From Corynebacterium sp. KPL1814 (lineage in GTDB: Bacteria; Actinomycetota; Actinomycetes; Mycobacteriales; Mycobacteriaceae), in the NCBI RefSeq assembly GCF_000478175.1, contig NZ_KI515779.1:1-50359 (forward strand): 50,359 bases of DNA, in the 5' to 3' direction. A program made the translations under genes and the position numbers. This document shows, piece by piece, positions 23,069 to 31,634 of the stretch. The first letter of the stretch is position 1. Each line of letters begins with the position of its first letter. A model generated the notes under the pieces. That model was not told the origin of the DNA and searched no databases. It saw only the letters and a list, made by a program, of their open reading frames with translations.

Positions 23069-24422
23069 TTACTGCGCGCGGGAGTGGGCGACCATGTCTT
23101 CCCACTCCACGTACTTCTTTCGCTCGCGGCCTTCGCGCTCGCCCAAAGCGCGCTCAGCGGCATCGAGGCGCTGCCAATCCTGCCACGTGAGGTAGTCGAT
23201 GCCCTTATCTGCGAAGGCCTCGGTGATATCGTCGGCGGTGGGGGACGGTAGGGTGCCCGCGGCGGCATCATCAAGCAGCATGCCAATGGTTTCACTGGCA
23301 TCGGACTTGGTATTGCCAATCAGGCCCACGGGCCCGCGTTTTACCCAGCCGGTGGTGTAGAGGCCGGGCACGATGGCGCCCTCTTCGTCGATGACGTGGC
23401 CGCCGTCATTGTTGATGACGTTTTTCTCGCTATTAAATGGCACGCCATCCACGGCGTCCGAGCGATAGCCCGTGGCAAAGTAGACCGCTTGCACTGGCCA
23501 CGTGGTGAATTTACCCGTCCCGCGCACGCTGCCATCGCCGGTCAGCTCTGTGCGCTCCGTTTTAATCCCACTGACCTGGCCGTTCTCACCGAGAATTTCC
23601 ACCGGCTGCTCGAAGAGGTGGATCTGCAGCGTATGCGGGGCCTGTTTGGGATCGCGAATGGCATATTGCTCAAGAACCTGGCACACCAAATCCGTAGACT
23701 TACTGGAAGCGCGCGCCTCTAGCGAGGCCTCGTCGTAATCAATATCTTCGGGGGGAGACGACCACATTGATGTTCTCCGAATGGTCGAGCTCTTTGAGCT
23801 CTTGCGGGGTGAACTTGGCTTGGGCGGGCCCGCGGCGCCCGAAGACGCGCACGGTCTCTGCCTTATTTTGTGCCAGCGAATCGTAGACATTATCGGCGAT
23901 TTCGGTCACCTTAAGCTCATCGCCCGTCTTAGCCAAGATGCGCGAGACGTCCAGGCCCACATTGCCTACGCCGATGACGGCGACCTCGCTGGCGGAGAGA
24001 TCCCACTCGCGCTCAAAGCGTGGATTGCCATCATAGAAGCCCACGAACTCACCGGCGCCGTGCACTCCCTGTAGCTGCGCGCCGGGGATTTCGCGGTGGC
24101 GATCGCCTACTGCTCCGGTGGCGAAGATGACGGCATCGTAGTGCTGCTGCAGCTCGTCCACGGTGATATCGCGGCCGATGTGAACGTTGGTAAGCAGGCG
24201 AATCTGCTCAGTATCTAAGACGCGGTGCAGGGATTTAATGATTCCTTTAATGCGTGGATGGTCGGGGGCCACGCCGTAGCGGATGAGGCCGAAGGGGGCG
24301 GGCATCTGTTCAATGAGATCGATGCGCACGTTTCCGCCGGTCTTTTTTACCAGGATGTCGGAGGCATAAATGCCGGCGGGACCGGCACCGATGACTGCTA
24401 CGTTTAAGGGTTTATCTGACAC
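23069..24422 (-). pseudogene. fpr: Ferredoxin/flavodoxin-NADP+ reductase, frameshifted
   Basis: Would supply electrons to the sulfite reductase next door. N-terminal part (GTG at 24422 to a TGA near 23739): FAD-binding VAVIGAGPAGIYASDILVKK, EQMPAPFGLIRYGVAPDHP, and NADP-binding VIGVGNVGLDVSRILA. The frame then breaks in a run of six C on the minus strand (23755-23750); with five C the protein would read VVVSPEDIDYDEAS and continue through FATGYRSDAVDGVPF and TGWVKRGPVGLIGNTKSD to the stop at 23069, giving 450 residues like adrenodoxin-reductase-type FprA proteins. All other motifs are intact, so the lesion is recent, a sequencing error, or a slippage switch. Divergent from cysI. Confidence 0.85.
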
Positions 24423-24497
24423 GGTAATTCTGCCTTTCTTGTATGCGTATTCTCCCGCGGCGATGTGAAGGGAAACGGGGTTCCTTAACGGATATAC

Positions 24498-24523
24498 ACT
24501 AATAGACCGATAGGTCTATTAGT
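24498..24523. promoter_or_regulatory. McbR-type operator 1 (perfect palindrome)
   Basis: Inverted repeat ACTAATAGACC-GATA-GGTCTATTAGT, 11 perfect pairs around 4 bases. It contains TAGAC-N6-GTCTA, which is the consensus remembered for McbR, the TetR-type repressor of sulfur assimilation in C. glutamicum. Confidence 0.7.
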
Positions 24524-24653
24524 GGCGGTTGAGTGCGGGATTTCTCTTAAGAGAGTGAACCGTATGGTCTGTTTGTGCACAAGTGGGATATTTAGATTCT
24601 TTATTAGATCTCTTTAAGGTGCTGGTCACGGCATTAATAAAAGTGAAAATAAA

Positions 24654-24671
24654 ACAGACCGCTTTGTCTGT
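24654..24671. promoter_or_regulatory. McbR-like operator 2
   Basis: ACAGAC-CGCTTT-GTCTGT, the same AGAC-N6-GTCT core with one substitution per half-site, about 60 bases before cysI. Confidence 0.5.
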
Positions 24672-24729
24672 ACTCTATAGACGGGTAGGTTTTCCTTCAA
24701 CGCTTTGAAAGGGAGGTCTACACCACATT

Positions 24730-26406
24730 ATGGCTACCGCAACGACGACCAAACGCAAGCCACGGGCCAATAAGCCCGAGGGCCAATGGAAAATTGACGG
24801 TAAGAAACCGTTGAATAACGATGAGGCCATCAAGCAGGACGATGGTGGTCTCTCAGCCAGGCAGCGCGTGATAGACATCTACTCCAAACAGGGATTTTCC
24901 TCCATCCCACCGGAGGATTTAGCACCGCGCTTTAAGTGGTTAGGGCTGTATACGCAGCGCAATCAGAACCTGGGCGGGGAGATGACCGCCAAGCTATCCA
25001 ACGCAGAATTGCAAGATGAATACTTCATGATGCGCGTGCGCTTCGATGGCGGCCGCGCTGATCCAGCAAAGTTGCGCGCGGTAGGGGAAATCTCGCGCGA
25101 TTATGCTCGCTCCACCGCGGACTTTACTGACCGGCAGAATATCCAGCTGCACTGGATTCAGATCGAAGATGTGCCCACCATCTGGGACAAACTCGAATCT
25201 GTGGGCCTGGGTACCTTGATGGGGTGCGGCGATGTGCCGCGCGTTATCTTGGGCTCGCCGGTCGCAGGAGTTGCCGAAGATGAGATTATCGATGCCACCC
25301 CAGCTATCGAGGAAATCAAGAATAATTACTTACCGCGCGAGGAGTTCCATAACCTTCCCCGCAAGTTCAAAACCGCTATTTCCGGCAATGCGCGCCAGGA
25401 CGTGACGCACGAAATTCAAGACGTTGCCTTCGTCGGCGTCAACCACCCCGAATATGGCCCCGGCTTTGACTGCTTTGTGGGCGGGGGACTGTCCACCAAC
25501 CCTATGCTCTCGCAATCCTTGGGCGCGTGGGTGCCACTCGAGCGCGTGCCGGAGGTGTGGGCCGGTGTGGTCAGCATCTTCCGCGACTATGGCTTCCGCC
25601 GCAACCGCAATCGCGCGCGCCTGAAGTTCTTGGTGGCTAAATGGGGCATCGACAAGTTCCGCCAAGTGCTCGAGGAGGAGTACCTGGAGAAGCCGCTTGC
25701 CGATGGCATCCCGCTCGAGGTCAACCCCGGCAGCCGCGATCACCTGGGCGTGCACCGGCAAAAGGACGGCAAGTTCTACGTCGGTGTGAAACCCACCGTG
25801 GGTCACGCGACGGGCGAGCAGCTCATTGCCATTGCCGATGTCGCGGAAAAATTCGGCATTTCGCGCATCCGTACCACCCCGATGAAGGAATTGCTCTTCC
25901 TCGATGTGGAAGAAGACGATATTCCGGCGCTTTCGCGCGCGCTGGATGAAACGGGTCTGTATTCCCAGCCCACGGAGTTTCGCCGCGGCGTCATTTCCTG
26001 CACTGGGCTGGAATTTTGCAAGTTGGCGCACGTGACCACGAAGGCCCGCGCCATCGAATTGGTGGACATTCTTGAAGACACCCTGGGGGATTTGGATGTA
26101 CCCATTTCCATCGCCTTGAATGGCTGCCCCAATGCGTGTGCGCGCTCCCAGGTATCCGATATCGGGCTCAAGGGCCAGATCGTCACCGATGCCGATGGCA
26201 ACCGCGTCGAGGGCTTCCAAGTCCACTTGGGTGGCGCCTTAGGCCTTTCCCCTGACTGGGGCCGCAAGCTCCGCGGACACAAGGTCGTGGCCGATGAGGT
26301 CCCAGACTACGTCATACGGCTGGTCAATAAGTATAAGGAACAACGCGAAGAAGGCGAGCAGTTCCGCCACTGGGTACTGCGCGCCGAGGAGGAAGATCTG
26401 CAGTGA
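24730..26406 (+). CDS. cysI: Ferredoxin-dependent assimilatory sulfite reductase
   Basis: Reduces sulfite to sulfide with six electrons from ferredoxin. 558 residues, the size of corynebacterial CysI and mycobacterial SirA. Siroheme/4Fe-4S ligands C424, C430, C466 and C470 (CTGLEFC and CPNAC). Y74 in GLYTQRN and C166 in MGCGDVPR are 92 residues apart, as are Tyr69 and Cys161 that are covalently linked in M. tuberculosis SirA, so the link is likely conserved. A Lys/Arg-rich 20-residue N-terminus precedes the domain. A nitrite reductase is the alternative; siroheme genes, cysX and the McbR-type operators favour sulfite. It overlaps cysX by four bases. Confidence 0.9.
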   Translation: MATATTTKRKPRANKPEGQWKIDGKKPLNNDEAIKQDDGGLSARQRVIDIYSKQGFSSIPPEDLAPRFKWLGLYTQRNQNLGGEMTAKLSNAELQDEYFMMRVRFDGGRADPAKLRAVGEISRDYARSTADFTDRQNIQLHWIQIEDVPTIWDKLESVGLGTLMGCGDVPRVILGSPVAGVAEDEIIDATPAIEEIKNNYLPREEFHNLPRKFKTAISGNARQDVTHEIQDVAFVGVNHPEYGPGFDCFVGGGLSTNPMLSQSLGAWVPLERVPEVWAGVVSIFRDYGFRRNRNRARLKFLVAKWGIDKFRQVLEEEYLEKPLADGIPLEVNPGSRDHLGVHRQKDGKFYVGVKPTVGHATGEQLIAIADVAEKFGISRIRTTPMKELLFLDVEEDDIPALSRALDETGLYSQPTEFRRGVISCTGLEFCKLAHVTTKARAIELVDILEDTLGDLDVPISIALNGCPNACARSQVSDIGLKGQIVTDADGNRVEGFQVHLGGALGLSPDWGRKLRGHKVVADEVPDYVIRLVNKYKEQREEGEQFRHWVLRAEEEDLQ

Positions 26407-26654
26407 ATTTTCGCCGTAAGCCTAATCCCAATCGCAACCACCCCACCTTTTGCCCCTACTGCGCCGGCACCGATCTTTTCCCCGATGAAGAAGACGACTT
26501 TGCCTGGAACTGCCAGGAGTGCCTGCGCGTATTTTCGGTCCGCTTCCACGGACAAGACGATGCCCCCGTGGCACCGGCCCCAGCCGTCTCTTCCACCGAG
26601 GCCCTCCAGCGCTCCCTAGCCCGCCGCGGACACTCCACGGCTCCAGTGGATTAA
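26403..26654 (+). CDS. cysX: CysX-like small Cys-rich protein
   Basis: 83-residue protein starting at a GTG that overlaps the cysI stop (GTGA). Two CxxC pairs, CPYC (residues 18-21) and CQEC (about 38-41), with a LFPDEEDDFAWN stretch between them resemble a zinc-ribbon or rubredoxin-like metal site. The C-terminal third is Pro/Ala-rich. C. glutamicum CysX has been described as a ferredoxin-like partner of CysI; four Cys in two CxxC pairs fits a rubredoxin/zinc site better than a 4Fe-4S ferredoxin. Probably an electron carrier or assembly factor for the reductase. Confidence 0.75.
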   Translation: MNFRRKPNPNRNHPTFCPYCAGTDLFPDEEDDFAWNCQECLRVFSVRFHGQDDAPVAPAPAVSSTEALQRSLARRGHSTAPVD

Positions 26655-26663
26655 GGATGCACC

Positions 26664-27401
26664 ATGACCGCACTGATAACCTTGTCCCACGGCTCGCGCC
26701 ACCCGGGCGCCGCCGTCGGCATTGAACGGCTCACCCAAGCCGCGGCCGCCGCGATACCAGCTCACCCGGCCTATAGGGCGGCGCACTTGGAGTTCAATAC
26801 CCCTGATCTCACTTCTGCTGCGCTCGATCTCGCGCGCTGCGGGAAAGATTCGGCCGTAGTGATTCCGCTGCTTTTTACGCAGGGCTACCACCAGCGCGTT
26901 GACGTTCCCCGCGTTATCGCTGCGGCTGAAGAAGCCTCAGGCCTGCGCTTGGTACAAGGCGAGTGCTTGGGCGGAGGGCGCGCCGCAGAGCATGGCGTAC
27001 GAGATGTGGGCAGGCGGGAAGCCGCAGAAGCGGACCTGGCGGCGGTGCTCGCGGCACGCGCAAGGCCGGAAGATACCCACCACGTCATCTACTCCGTCGG
27101 TTCCTCTGATGCTGCGGCCAATGACTCCATCCACCGGCTCGCCGCCCGGGTATCCCAGCTCACCGGTGTACCCGCCACGGCCGCGTTCGCCACCCGCGGT
27201 GGCAGCAATGACATTCATGCACTGGCAAGGAGCACTGCGCGAATGCGGGTTATCCCGCTCTTTGTAACCGCAGGACTGCTCCTTAAACCACTGTCATCTA
27301 CCCCCAGCAATGTCACCGTCGATCCCGTTCTTGGTACCGATCTCGCTGGCATCGTTGCTGCCCACTATCACATCGCCCAGGAGGTCGGTGTCCCATGCTA
27401 A
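26664..27401 (+). CDS. cysY: Sirohydrochlorin chelatase (CbiX/SirB type, CysY-like)
   Basis: Inserts Fe2+ into sirohydrochlorin to make siroheme for CysI. 245 residues with two CbiX-like halves: the first begins LITLSHGSRHPGA (metal-binding His) and has VIPLLFTQGYHQRVDVP; the second has IPLFVTAGLLL. The His in GYHQRVDVP is the second conserved chelatase residue. ATG at 26664, nine bases after cysX; overlaps the next gene by seven bases. A cobalt-specific role in vitamin B12 synthesis is possible by sequence, but the operon implies siroheme. Confidence 0.82.
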   Translation: MTALITLSHGSRHPGAAVGIERLTQAAAAAIPAHPAYRAAHLEFNTPDLTSAALDLARCGKDSAVVIPLLFTQGYHQRVDVPRVIAAAEEASGLRLVQGECLGGGRAAEHGVRDVGRREAAEADLAAVLAARARPEDTHHVIYSVGSSDAAANDSIHRLAARVSQLTGVPATAAFATRGGSNDIHALARSTARMRVIPLFVTAGLLLKPLSSTPSNVTVDPVLGTDLAGIVAAHYHIAQEVGVPC

Positions 27402-28414
27402 CCCTTATTTTAATCGCCGTGGCCGGTGCGGCCGCCCAGCTTGTCGATGGCGGCATCAGCATGGGCTTCGGCGTCACCTCAACCACCATCCTTCTCCTCG
27501 CGGGCCTTGGTCCCGCCCAAGCCTCCGCCGTCGTCCACACCGCTGAGCTAGGAACCACCGCAATGTCTGGCCTGAGCCACGCCCGCTTTGGCAATGTGGA
27601 CTGGAAAACCGTCTTCCGGCTGGGCGTTCCCGGTTCCATCGCGGCGTTTATCGGTGCCACCGTGCTCTCCACTATCTCCACCGATGCGGCAGCCCCGATT
27701 ACCGCGCTCATCTTGGTGGCCATCGGCAGCAACCTCATCTGGCGCTTTTCCCGCCCGCGCCGGGCTAAGTTCGTGCAAAAGCGCAGCCATTCCACCCCAT
27801 TTTTGATTGGCCTCGGCTCCGTCGGCGGATTCGTTGACTCCACCGGTGGCGGTGGCTGGGGCCCGGTGTCTACCTCGACGCTCATGGCCATTGGCCGCGA
27901 GCAGCCCCGCCGCATCGTCGGCACGGTAAATACCGCCGAATTCCTGGTCACACTGGGGGCCACCCTCGGCTTCGTCGTTGGATTGTGGCAGGATATCGTC
28001 GCCAACCTCTCCGCCGTGCTGGCCCTGCTCATCGGTGGTTCCATTGCCGCCCCGATTGCGGCATGGGTGATTTCCCGGATTGAGCCGGTCGTCCTCGGCG
28101 GACTCGTGGGTACGGCCATCGTGGCTCTCAATATCGGCAAGGTCTTAGGCGGGCTAGAAACCTACTTTGGGCTGACGGTACCGGGCTTTGTCTCCCCGGT
28201 GCTCATGGTCGTGGTCCTCGTCGTGGGCATTTCAGCCACCATCCACGGTGCGCGCGCTACCCGGGCAGCCCGCGTACGGGAGCTGGAGGCCGAAAACGCC
28301 GAAACCAAGGCGCACGCGGAATTTCATGCCGCAGGCTTTGCACACAGCGCGGCCGGTGCCTCCAAGGGCGAAAGCGCCGTGGAGGACTCCTCACCGCGGG
28401 CGGATAAGAGCTAA
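27395..28414 (+). CDS. cysZ: TauE/SafE-type permease of the sulfur cassette (CysZ-like)
   Basis: 339-residue membrane protein with eight or so hydrophobic segments in two homologous halves (GAAAQLVDGGISMGFGVTST and GSVGGFVDSTGGGGWGPVST), a cytoplasmic loop of RRAKFVQKR, and a C-terminal coiled, Glu/Ala-rich cytoplasmic tail (RVRELEAENAETKAHAEF). In C. glutamicum the TauE-type CysZ encoded in the cys operon is thought to take up sulfate. Because this cassette lacks the sulfate-activation genes, sulfite or a sulfonate is also plausible as substrate. Its stop overlaps that of the convergent cobA. Confidence 0.8.
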   Translation: MLTLILIAVAGAAAQLVDGGISMGFGVTSTTILLLAGLGPAQASAVVHTAELGTTAMSGLSHARFGNVDWKTVFRLGVPGSIAAFIGATVLSTISTDAAAPITALILVAIGSNLIWRFSRPRRAKFVQKRSHSTPFLIGLGSVGGFVDSTGGGGWGPVSTSTLMAIGREQPRRIVGTVNTAEFLVTLGATLGFVVGLWQDIVANLSAVLALLIGGSIAAPIAAWVISRIEPVVLGGLVGTAIVALNIGKVLGGLETYFGLTVPGFVSPVLMVVVLVVGISATIHGARATRAARVRELEAENAETKAHAEFHAAGFAHSAAGASKGESAVEDSSPRADKS

Positions 28415-29163
28415 TCGCTGGCCGGGTCGAGGCCTGCAACCTCGCCAATGACATACACGGCGGGGGAGGAGACGTTATTGTCCTTCATTGTCTGCGCAAG
28501 GCGTTCTAGATCGCAGCGAAATTCCCGCTGCGTATCCAGGGTGCCCTCCTGGATAATCGCGCACGGCGTCGACCCAGCAAGCCCGCCGTCTTGCAATGCC
28601 CTGGCAATCGCCGGGGCATTTTTCACGCCCATGATGATGGACAAGGTTGCACCGGACTGGGCCAGGGCGTGCCAATCCACCAAGGACTTCTCGTGGCCAG
28701 GCGGCAGATGCCCTGATACGACGGTAAAGCCGTGGACCATTCCGCGCTGGGTGACGGGGATGCCAATGCCCGCGGGCACGGAAACCGCGGAGGTCACCCC
28801 TGGGATGACTGTGGTGGGGATAGACGCCTGGGTTAAGGCCTGTACCTCTTCAAAGCCGCGGCCGAACACGAAAGGATCGCCGCCCTTCAGCCGCGCTACC
28901 TTCCGCCCGGCTTGGGCGTGCTCGATGAGCAGCTCGTTGATCTTGTCCTGGGTGATCGACTTCTTGTAGGGCAGCTTGGAGACATCGATAAGCTCCTTGG
29001 CTGAAAGATCGCAGAGCTTATCCAACTGCGGGGCTGGGCCCAGGTGATCGGTCAGGATGACCTCGGCCTCCTGTAGGGCGCGCATGCCGCGAACCGTAAT
29101 CAGGTCCCACGCGCCGGGGCCGCCACCGATAAGGGATACGGGGTGAATCTGTGCGGACGTCAT
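28411..29163 (-). CDS. cobA: Uroporphyrinogen-III C-methyltransferase
   Basis: Methylates uroporphyrinogen III at C2 and C7 with SAM to precorrin-2, the entry to siroheme (and cobalamin). 250 residues. SUMT signatures: SLIGGGPGAWDLITVRGMRALQEAEVIL at the N-terminus, ARLKGGDPFVFGRGFEEV, VIPGVTSAVSVPAGIGIPVT and TLSIIMGVKNAP. It is the single-domain type without the CysG dehydrogenase/chelatase part, so the chelatase upstream completes the route after oxidation. Convergent with cysZ, with a 4-base overlap. Confidence 0.9.
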   Translation of the reverse strand: MTSAQIHPVSLIGGGPGAWDLITVRGMRALQEAEVILTDHLGPAPQLDKLCDLSAKELIDVSKLPYKKSITQDKINELLIEHAQAGRKVARLKGGDPFVFGRGFEEVQALTQASIPTTVIPGVTSAVSVPAGIGIPVTQRGMVHGFTVVSGHLPPGHEKSLVDWHALAQSGATLSIIMGVKNAPAIARALQDGGLAGSTPCAIIQEGTLDTQREFRCDLERLAQTMKDNNVSSPAVYVIGEVAGLDPASD

Positions 29164-29204
29164 GCCGCACCATCATAGTGGGAGCCAGACTATGCTTGAG
29201 CGAT

Positions 29205-30254
29205 ATGGATAACGGTTTCACTGATGGTTCCGCCTATGACACCGAAACGGTGCGATTTTTTGATGTCGCCCACGAGGGCGCGCAGATTCGTCTGCTCGCC
29301 GGGCAAATGGAGCGCTGGGGTGAGATCCTCAACGGGCTCAATCCGCGCTCCCTGGTCATCTTGCCCACCGATGCCATCGCCCGCGAGGCAGCGCACCTCG
29401 GCGTCGGCTTGGCCGAACCGCTGCGCATCCCGCTGGTGGTGACGGAATCGCTGCCGCAATACGTGGGCGCGCTCGATATCGTCGTGGCGGTGGGCGAGCC
29501 CGCAGAATGCGATTGGGCCTCCCGCGCGCTCATTGCCGCGAGCCAGCGCGGCGCCACCACCATCCTGGTGGGTCCGGCAAGCGGGCCCTTGGTAGAGGAT
29601 TGCCCGGAAGAAACCCTGATTGCCCCGTCGCTTCCCACCGCAGAGGGCTGCTCGCCGGCGCGGTTTATCACGGCCCTGTACGCGCTGTGCAGCATCGTGC
29701 ATACCTCCCCACACGCGGTGCGCGAGGAGCTAGAGGATCTAGCTGCCGCCGTGGACCGCGAGATCGAGCAGCTTTCGCCAGAGCGCGATGATGCCATTAA
29801 TCCCGGCCGGCAGCTGCGCGAATACGCCGAGGGCGCGCGGATTATCCACTCCTGCGTCATCGATCCCTACGCGTATGCCGAGCGCCGCGAGCGCGTACAC
29901 ATCGATACCTTGGTCGCGCGCATGGCCGCCACCATCTGGGCCGTGCACGGGCTGCCCGGCACCTTTGTCGAGCCCGCTGACCTGCGCGGCGCACTCGATC
30001 GGGGTGCTGAATCCAGTACGGCGCCCGCGCCTGCCGATGACCTTTTCTACGACCCCTTCATCGACGGTGCTGGCGCGGATGTACCTTTGATACCCTTGAA
30101 AGTGATTTTCTGGGGGCAGGAAGAGGCGAACCTGCCCAACTCGCTTGCAGTCCGCAGCACCGACCCGGAACCGGGCCTTGGGCATCTTGCCCGCTCACTG
30201 CAGCTTATTACGCGGAGTTTTGCCGCGACCGCCTACGAGATTTCTAAAGGATAG
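29205..30254 (+). CDS. SIS-like protein preceding ManA
   Basis: 349-residue protein, start at ATG 29205 (MDNGFTDGSAYDTETVRFFD). TATGCT ends eight bases upstream, suggesting a leaderless transcript. The fold resembles SIS/phosphoglucose-isomerase-like proteins (RSLVILPTDAIAREAAHLGV, LDIVVAVGEPAECDWASRALIAASQRGATTILVGPASGPLVEDC), but typical sugar-phosphate binding serines are not obvious. In mycolata this gene usually lies between pmmA and manA, so a role in mannose-phosphate metabolism has been assumed. Seven bases separate it from manA, consistent with an operon. Confidence 0.7.
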   Translation: MDNGFTDGSAYDTETVRFFDVAHEGAQIRLLAGQMERWGEILNGLNPRSLVILPTDAIAREAAHLGVGLAEPLRIPLVVTESLPQYVGALDIVVAVGEPAECDWASRALIAASQRGATTILVGPASGPLVEDCPEETLIAPSLPTAEGCSPARFITALYALCSIVHTSPHAVREELEDLAAAVDREIEQLSPERDDAINPGRQLREYAEGARIIHSCVIDPYAYAERRERVHIDTLVARMAATIWAVHGLPGTFVEPADLRGALDRGAESSTAPAPADDLFYDPFIDGAGADVPLIPLKVIFWGQEEANLPNSLAVRSTDPEPGLGHLARSLQLITRSFAATAYEISKG

Positions 30255-30260
30255 AAATAA

Positions 30261-31514
30261 ATGCAATTACTGGAAGGCGCTACCCGCAACTACTCGTGGG
30301 GTTCGCGCACCCTCATCCCTGAGCTGCGGGGCGAAGAAGCCGCAGAAAAGCCGGTGGCTGAACTCTGGTTCGGTGCTCACCCGGGCGATCCCTCCACGGT
30401 GGATGGCCAGCTTCTCAATGAGGTTATTGCGGCGGATCCAGAAGGCCAGTTGGGCGCTCGAGTCTATAAAGAATACGGCGAGAACCTGCCGTTCCTGTTG
30501 AAGATCCTCGCCGCCGAAGATCCGCTGTCATTGCAGGCCCACCCGTCCAAGGAACAGGCCGAAGAGGGCTTCGCCCGCGAAAACGAGGCGGGCATTGCCC
30601 TGCAGGCTGCAAACCGTAATTACAAGGACGATAACCACAAGCCGGAACTTATCGTGGCGCTGTCGGATTTCTACGCCATGGCCGGTTTCCGTCCCCTGGC
30701 ACAAACCCGCGAGCTCTTTGCTGCCTTGCAGTGCCCAGAGCTTGAGCGCTACCTGGCCATGCTTGACGATGACCCCGCGGAATCCTCCGAGTCCGCCAAC
30801 CTCCGGGTGCTTTTTACCACGTGGATTACCATCCCCTCGGCCAAGCGTAAGGAGCTCATTAAGGCCATCGTCGCCGCCGGCGAGCGCCTGATCGCCGCCG
30901 ATCCCACGGATTGGAAGGCGCGGGTCATGGCCACGGTGATAGACCTTAATGACCGCTATCCTGGCGATATTGGCGTGCTCGGTGCGCTCTTGCTCAACCA
31001 CATCGAGCTTGCCCCGGGCGAGGCCGTCTACCTCGATGCCGGGCAACTCCACGCGTATGTCTCCGGGCTGGGCGTAGAAATCATGGCTAATTCCGATAAC
31101 GTCTTGCGCGGCGGATTGACCCCGAAATTCGTGGATGTGCCGGAGCTGGTCAAGGTCTTGACCTACGCGGCCGCCACTGAGCCGCGGGTGCAGCAAAAGG
31201 ATAAGCAGCACCAGGACAACGTCCACGGCGCCGCGGCATGGTCCTATCCGGTGCCCATTGATGAATTCCTGCTCGACCGCGCCGAGCTCGGGCCGGATTC
31301 TTCCGTCGATCTCGATTATGACGGCCCCACCATCGCCTTGTGCACCGCTGGGTCCCTCAACCTGCGCAATGCCGCGGGCGAGGAACTGATCCTTTCCCCT
31401 GGCCAAGCCGCATGGCTGCCGGCCGCCGATGGCGTGGTTACCGCCCAAGCTCACGCAGTAAATGAGGCAACTCCTGAGGTCCGCGCGGCGCAACTATTCG
31501 TCGCCCGAGTTTAA
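30261..31514 (+). CDS. manA: Mannose-6-phosphate isomerase, class I
   Basis: Converts fructose-6-phosphate to mannose-6-phosphate, starting the GDP-mannose pathway. 417 residues. Type I PMI features: NYSWGSRTLIPEL at the N-terminus, AELWFGAHPGDPS, PFLLKILAAEDPLSLQAHPSKEQAEEGF (zinc-binding Gln and His), DDNHKPELIVAL (zinc Glu) and LDAGQLHAYVSGLGVEIMANSDNVLRGGLTPKFVDVPELV (zinc His). RBS AAAGG upstream. Ends in a strong terminator. Confidence 0.92.
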   Translation: MQLLEGATRNYSWGSRTLIPELRGEEAAEKPVAELWFGAHPGDPSTVDGQLLNEVIAADPEGQLGARVYKEYGENLPFLLKILAAEDPLSLQAHPSKEQAEEGFARENEAGIALQAANRNYKDDNHKPELIVALSDFYAMAGFRPLAQTRELFAALQCPELERYLAMLDDDPAESSESANLRVLFTTWITIPSAKRKELIKAIVAAGERLIAADPTDWKARVMATVIDLNDRYPGDIGVLGALLLNHIELAPGEAVYLDAGQLHAYVSGLGVEIMANSDNVLRGGLTPKFVDVPELVKVLTYAAATEPRVQQKDKQHQDNVHGAAAWSYPVPIDEFLLDRAELGPDSSVDLDYDGPTIALCTAGSLNLRNAAGEELILSPGQAAWLPAADGVVTAQAHAVNEATPEVRAAQLFVARV

Positions 31515-31532
31515 AGGACCTTATAACTGTGA

Positions 31533-31570
31533 CCCCCTTGCTGGGAAATCCCAGCAAGGGGGCACTTTTA
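31533..31570 (+). terminator. Terminator of the manA operon
   Basis: Perfect 13-bp stem CCCCCTTGCTGGG (31533-31545) / CCCAGCAAGGGGG (31550-31562) with an AAAT loop, then CACTTTTA. Confidence 0.88.
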
Positions 31571-31634
31571 GGTCTTGGCTGCGTTTGGCCGAGGCTAACT
31601 TCCTGATACCAGTTGCGCTAGCTGCGTAGAGGAC

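Larger units (their letters stand above)
24423..24729. promoter_or_regulatory. fpr/cysI divergent control region
   Basis: 307 bases without a gene. It holds two McbR-like operators (24498-24523, 24654-24671), a CTCTTAAGAG palindrome at about 24543-24552, and an AT-rich stretch (about 24600-24655) likely to contain the cysI promoter. A GGGAGG lies 13 bases before the cysI ATG, an unusually long spacing. Confidence 0.6.

Noticed and set aside
25330..26226. 298-codon minus-strand open frame inside cysI
   Set aside because: It is antisense to conserved sulfite reductase motifs, with no recognisable protein features.
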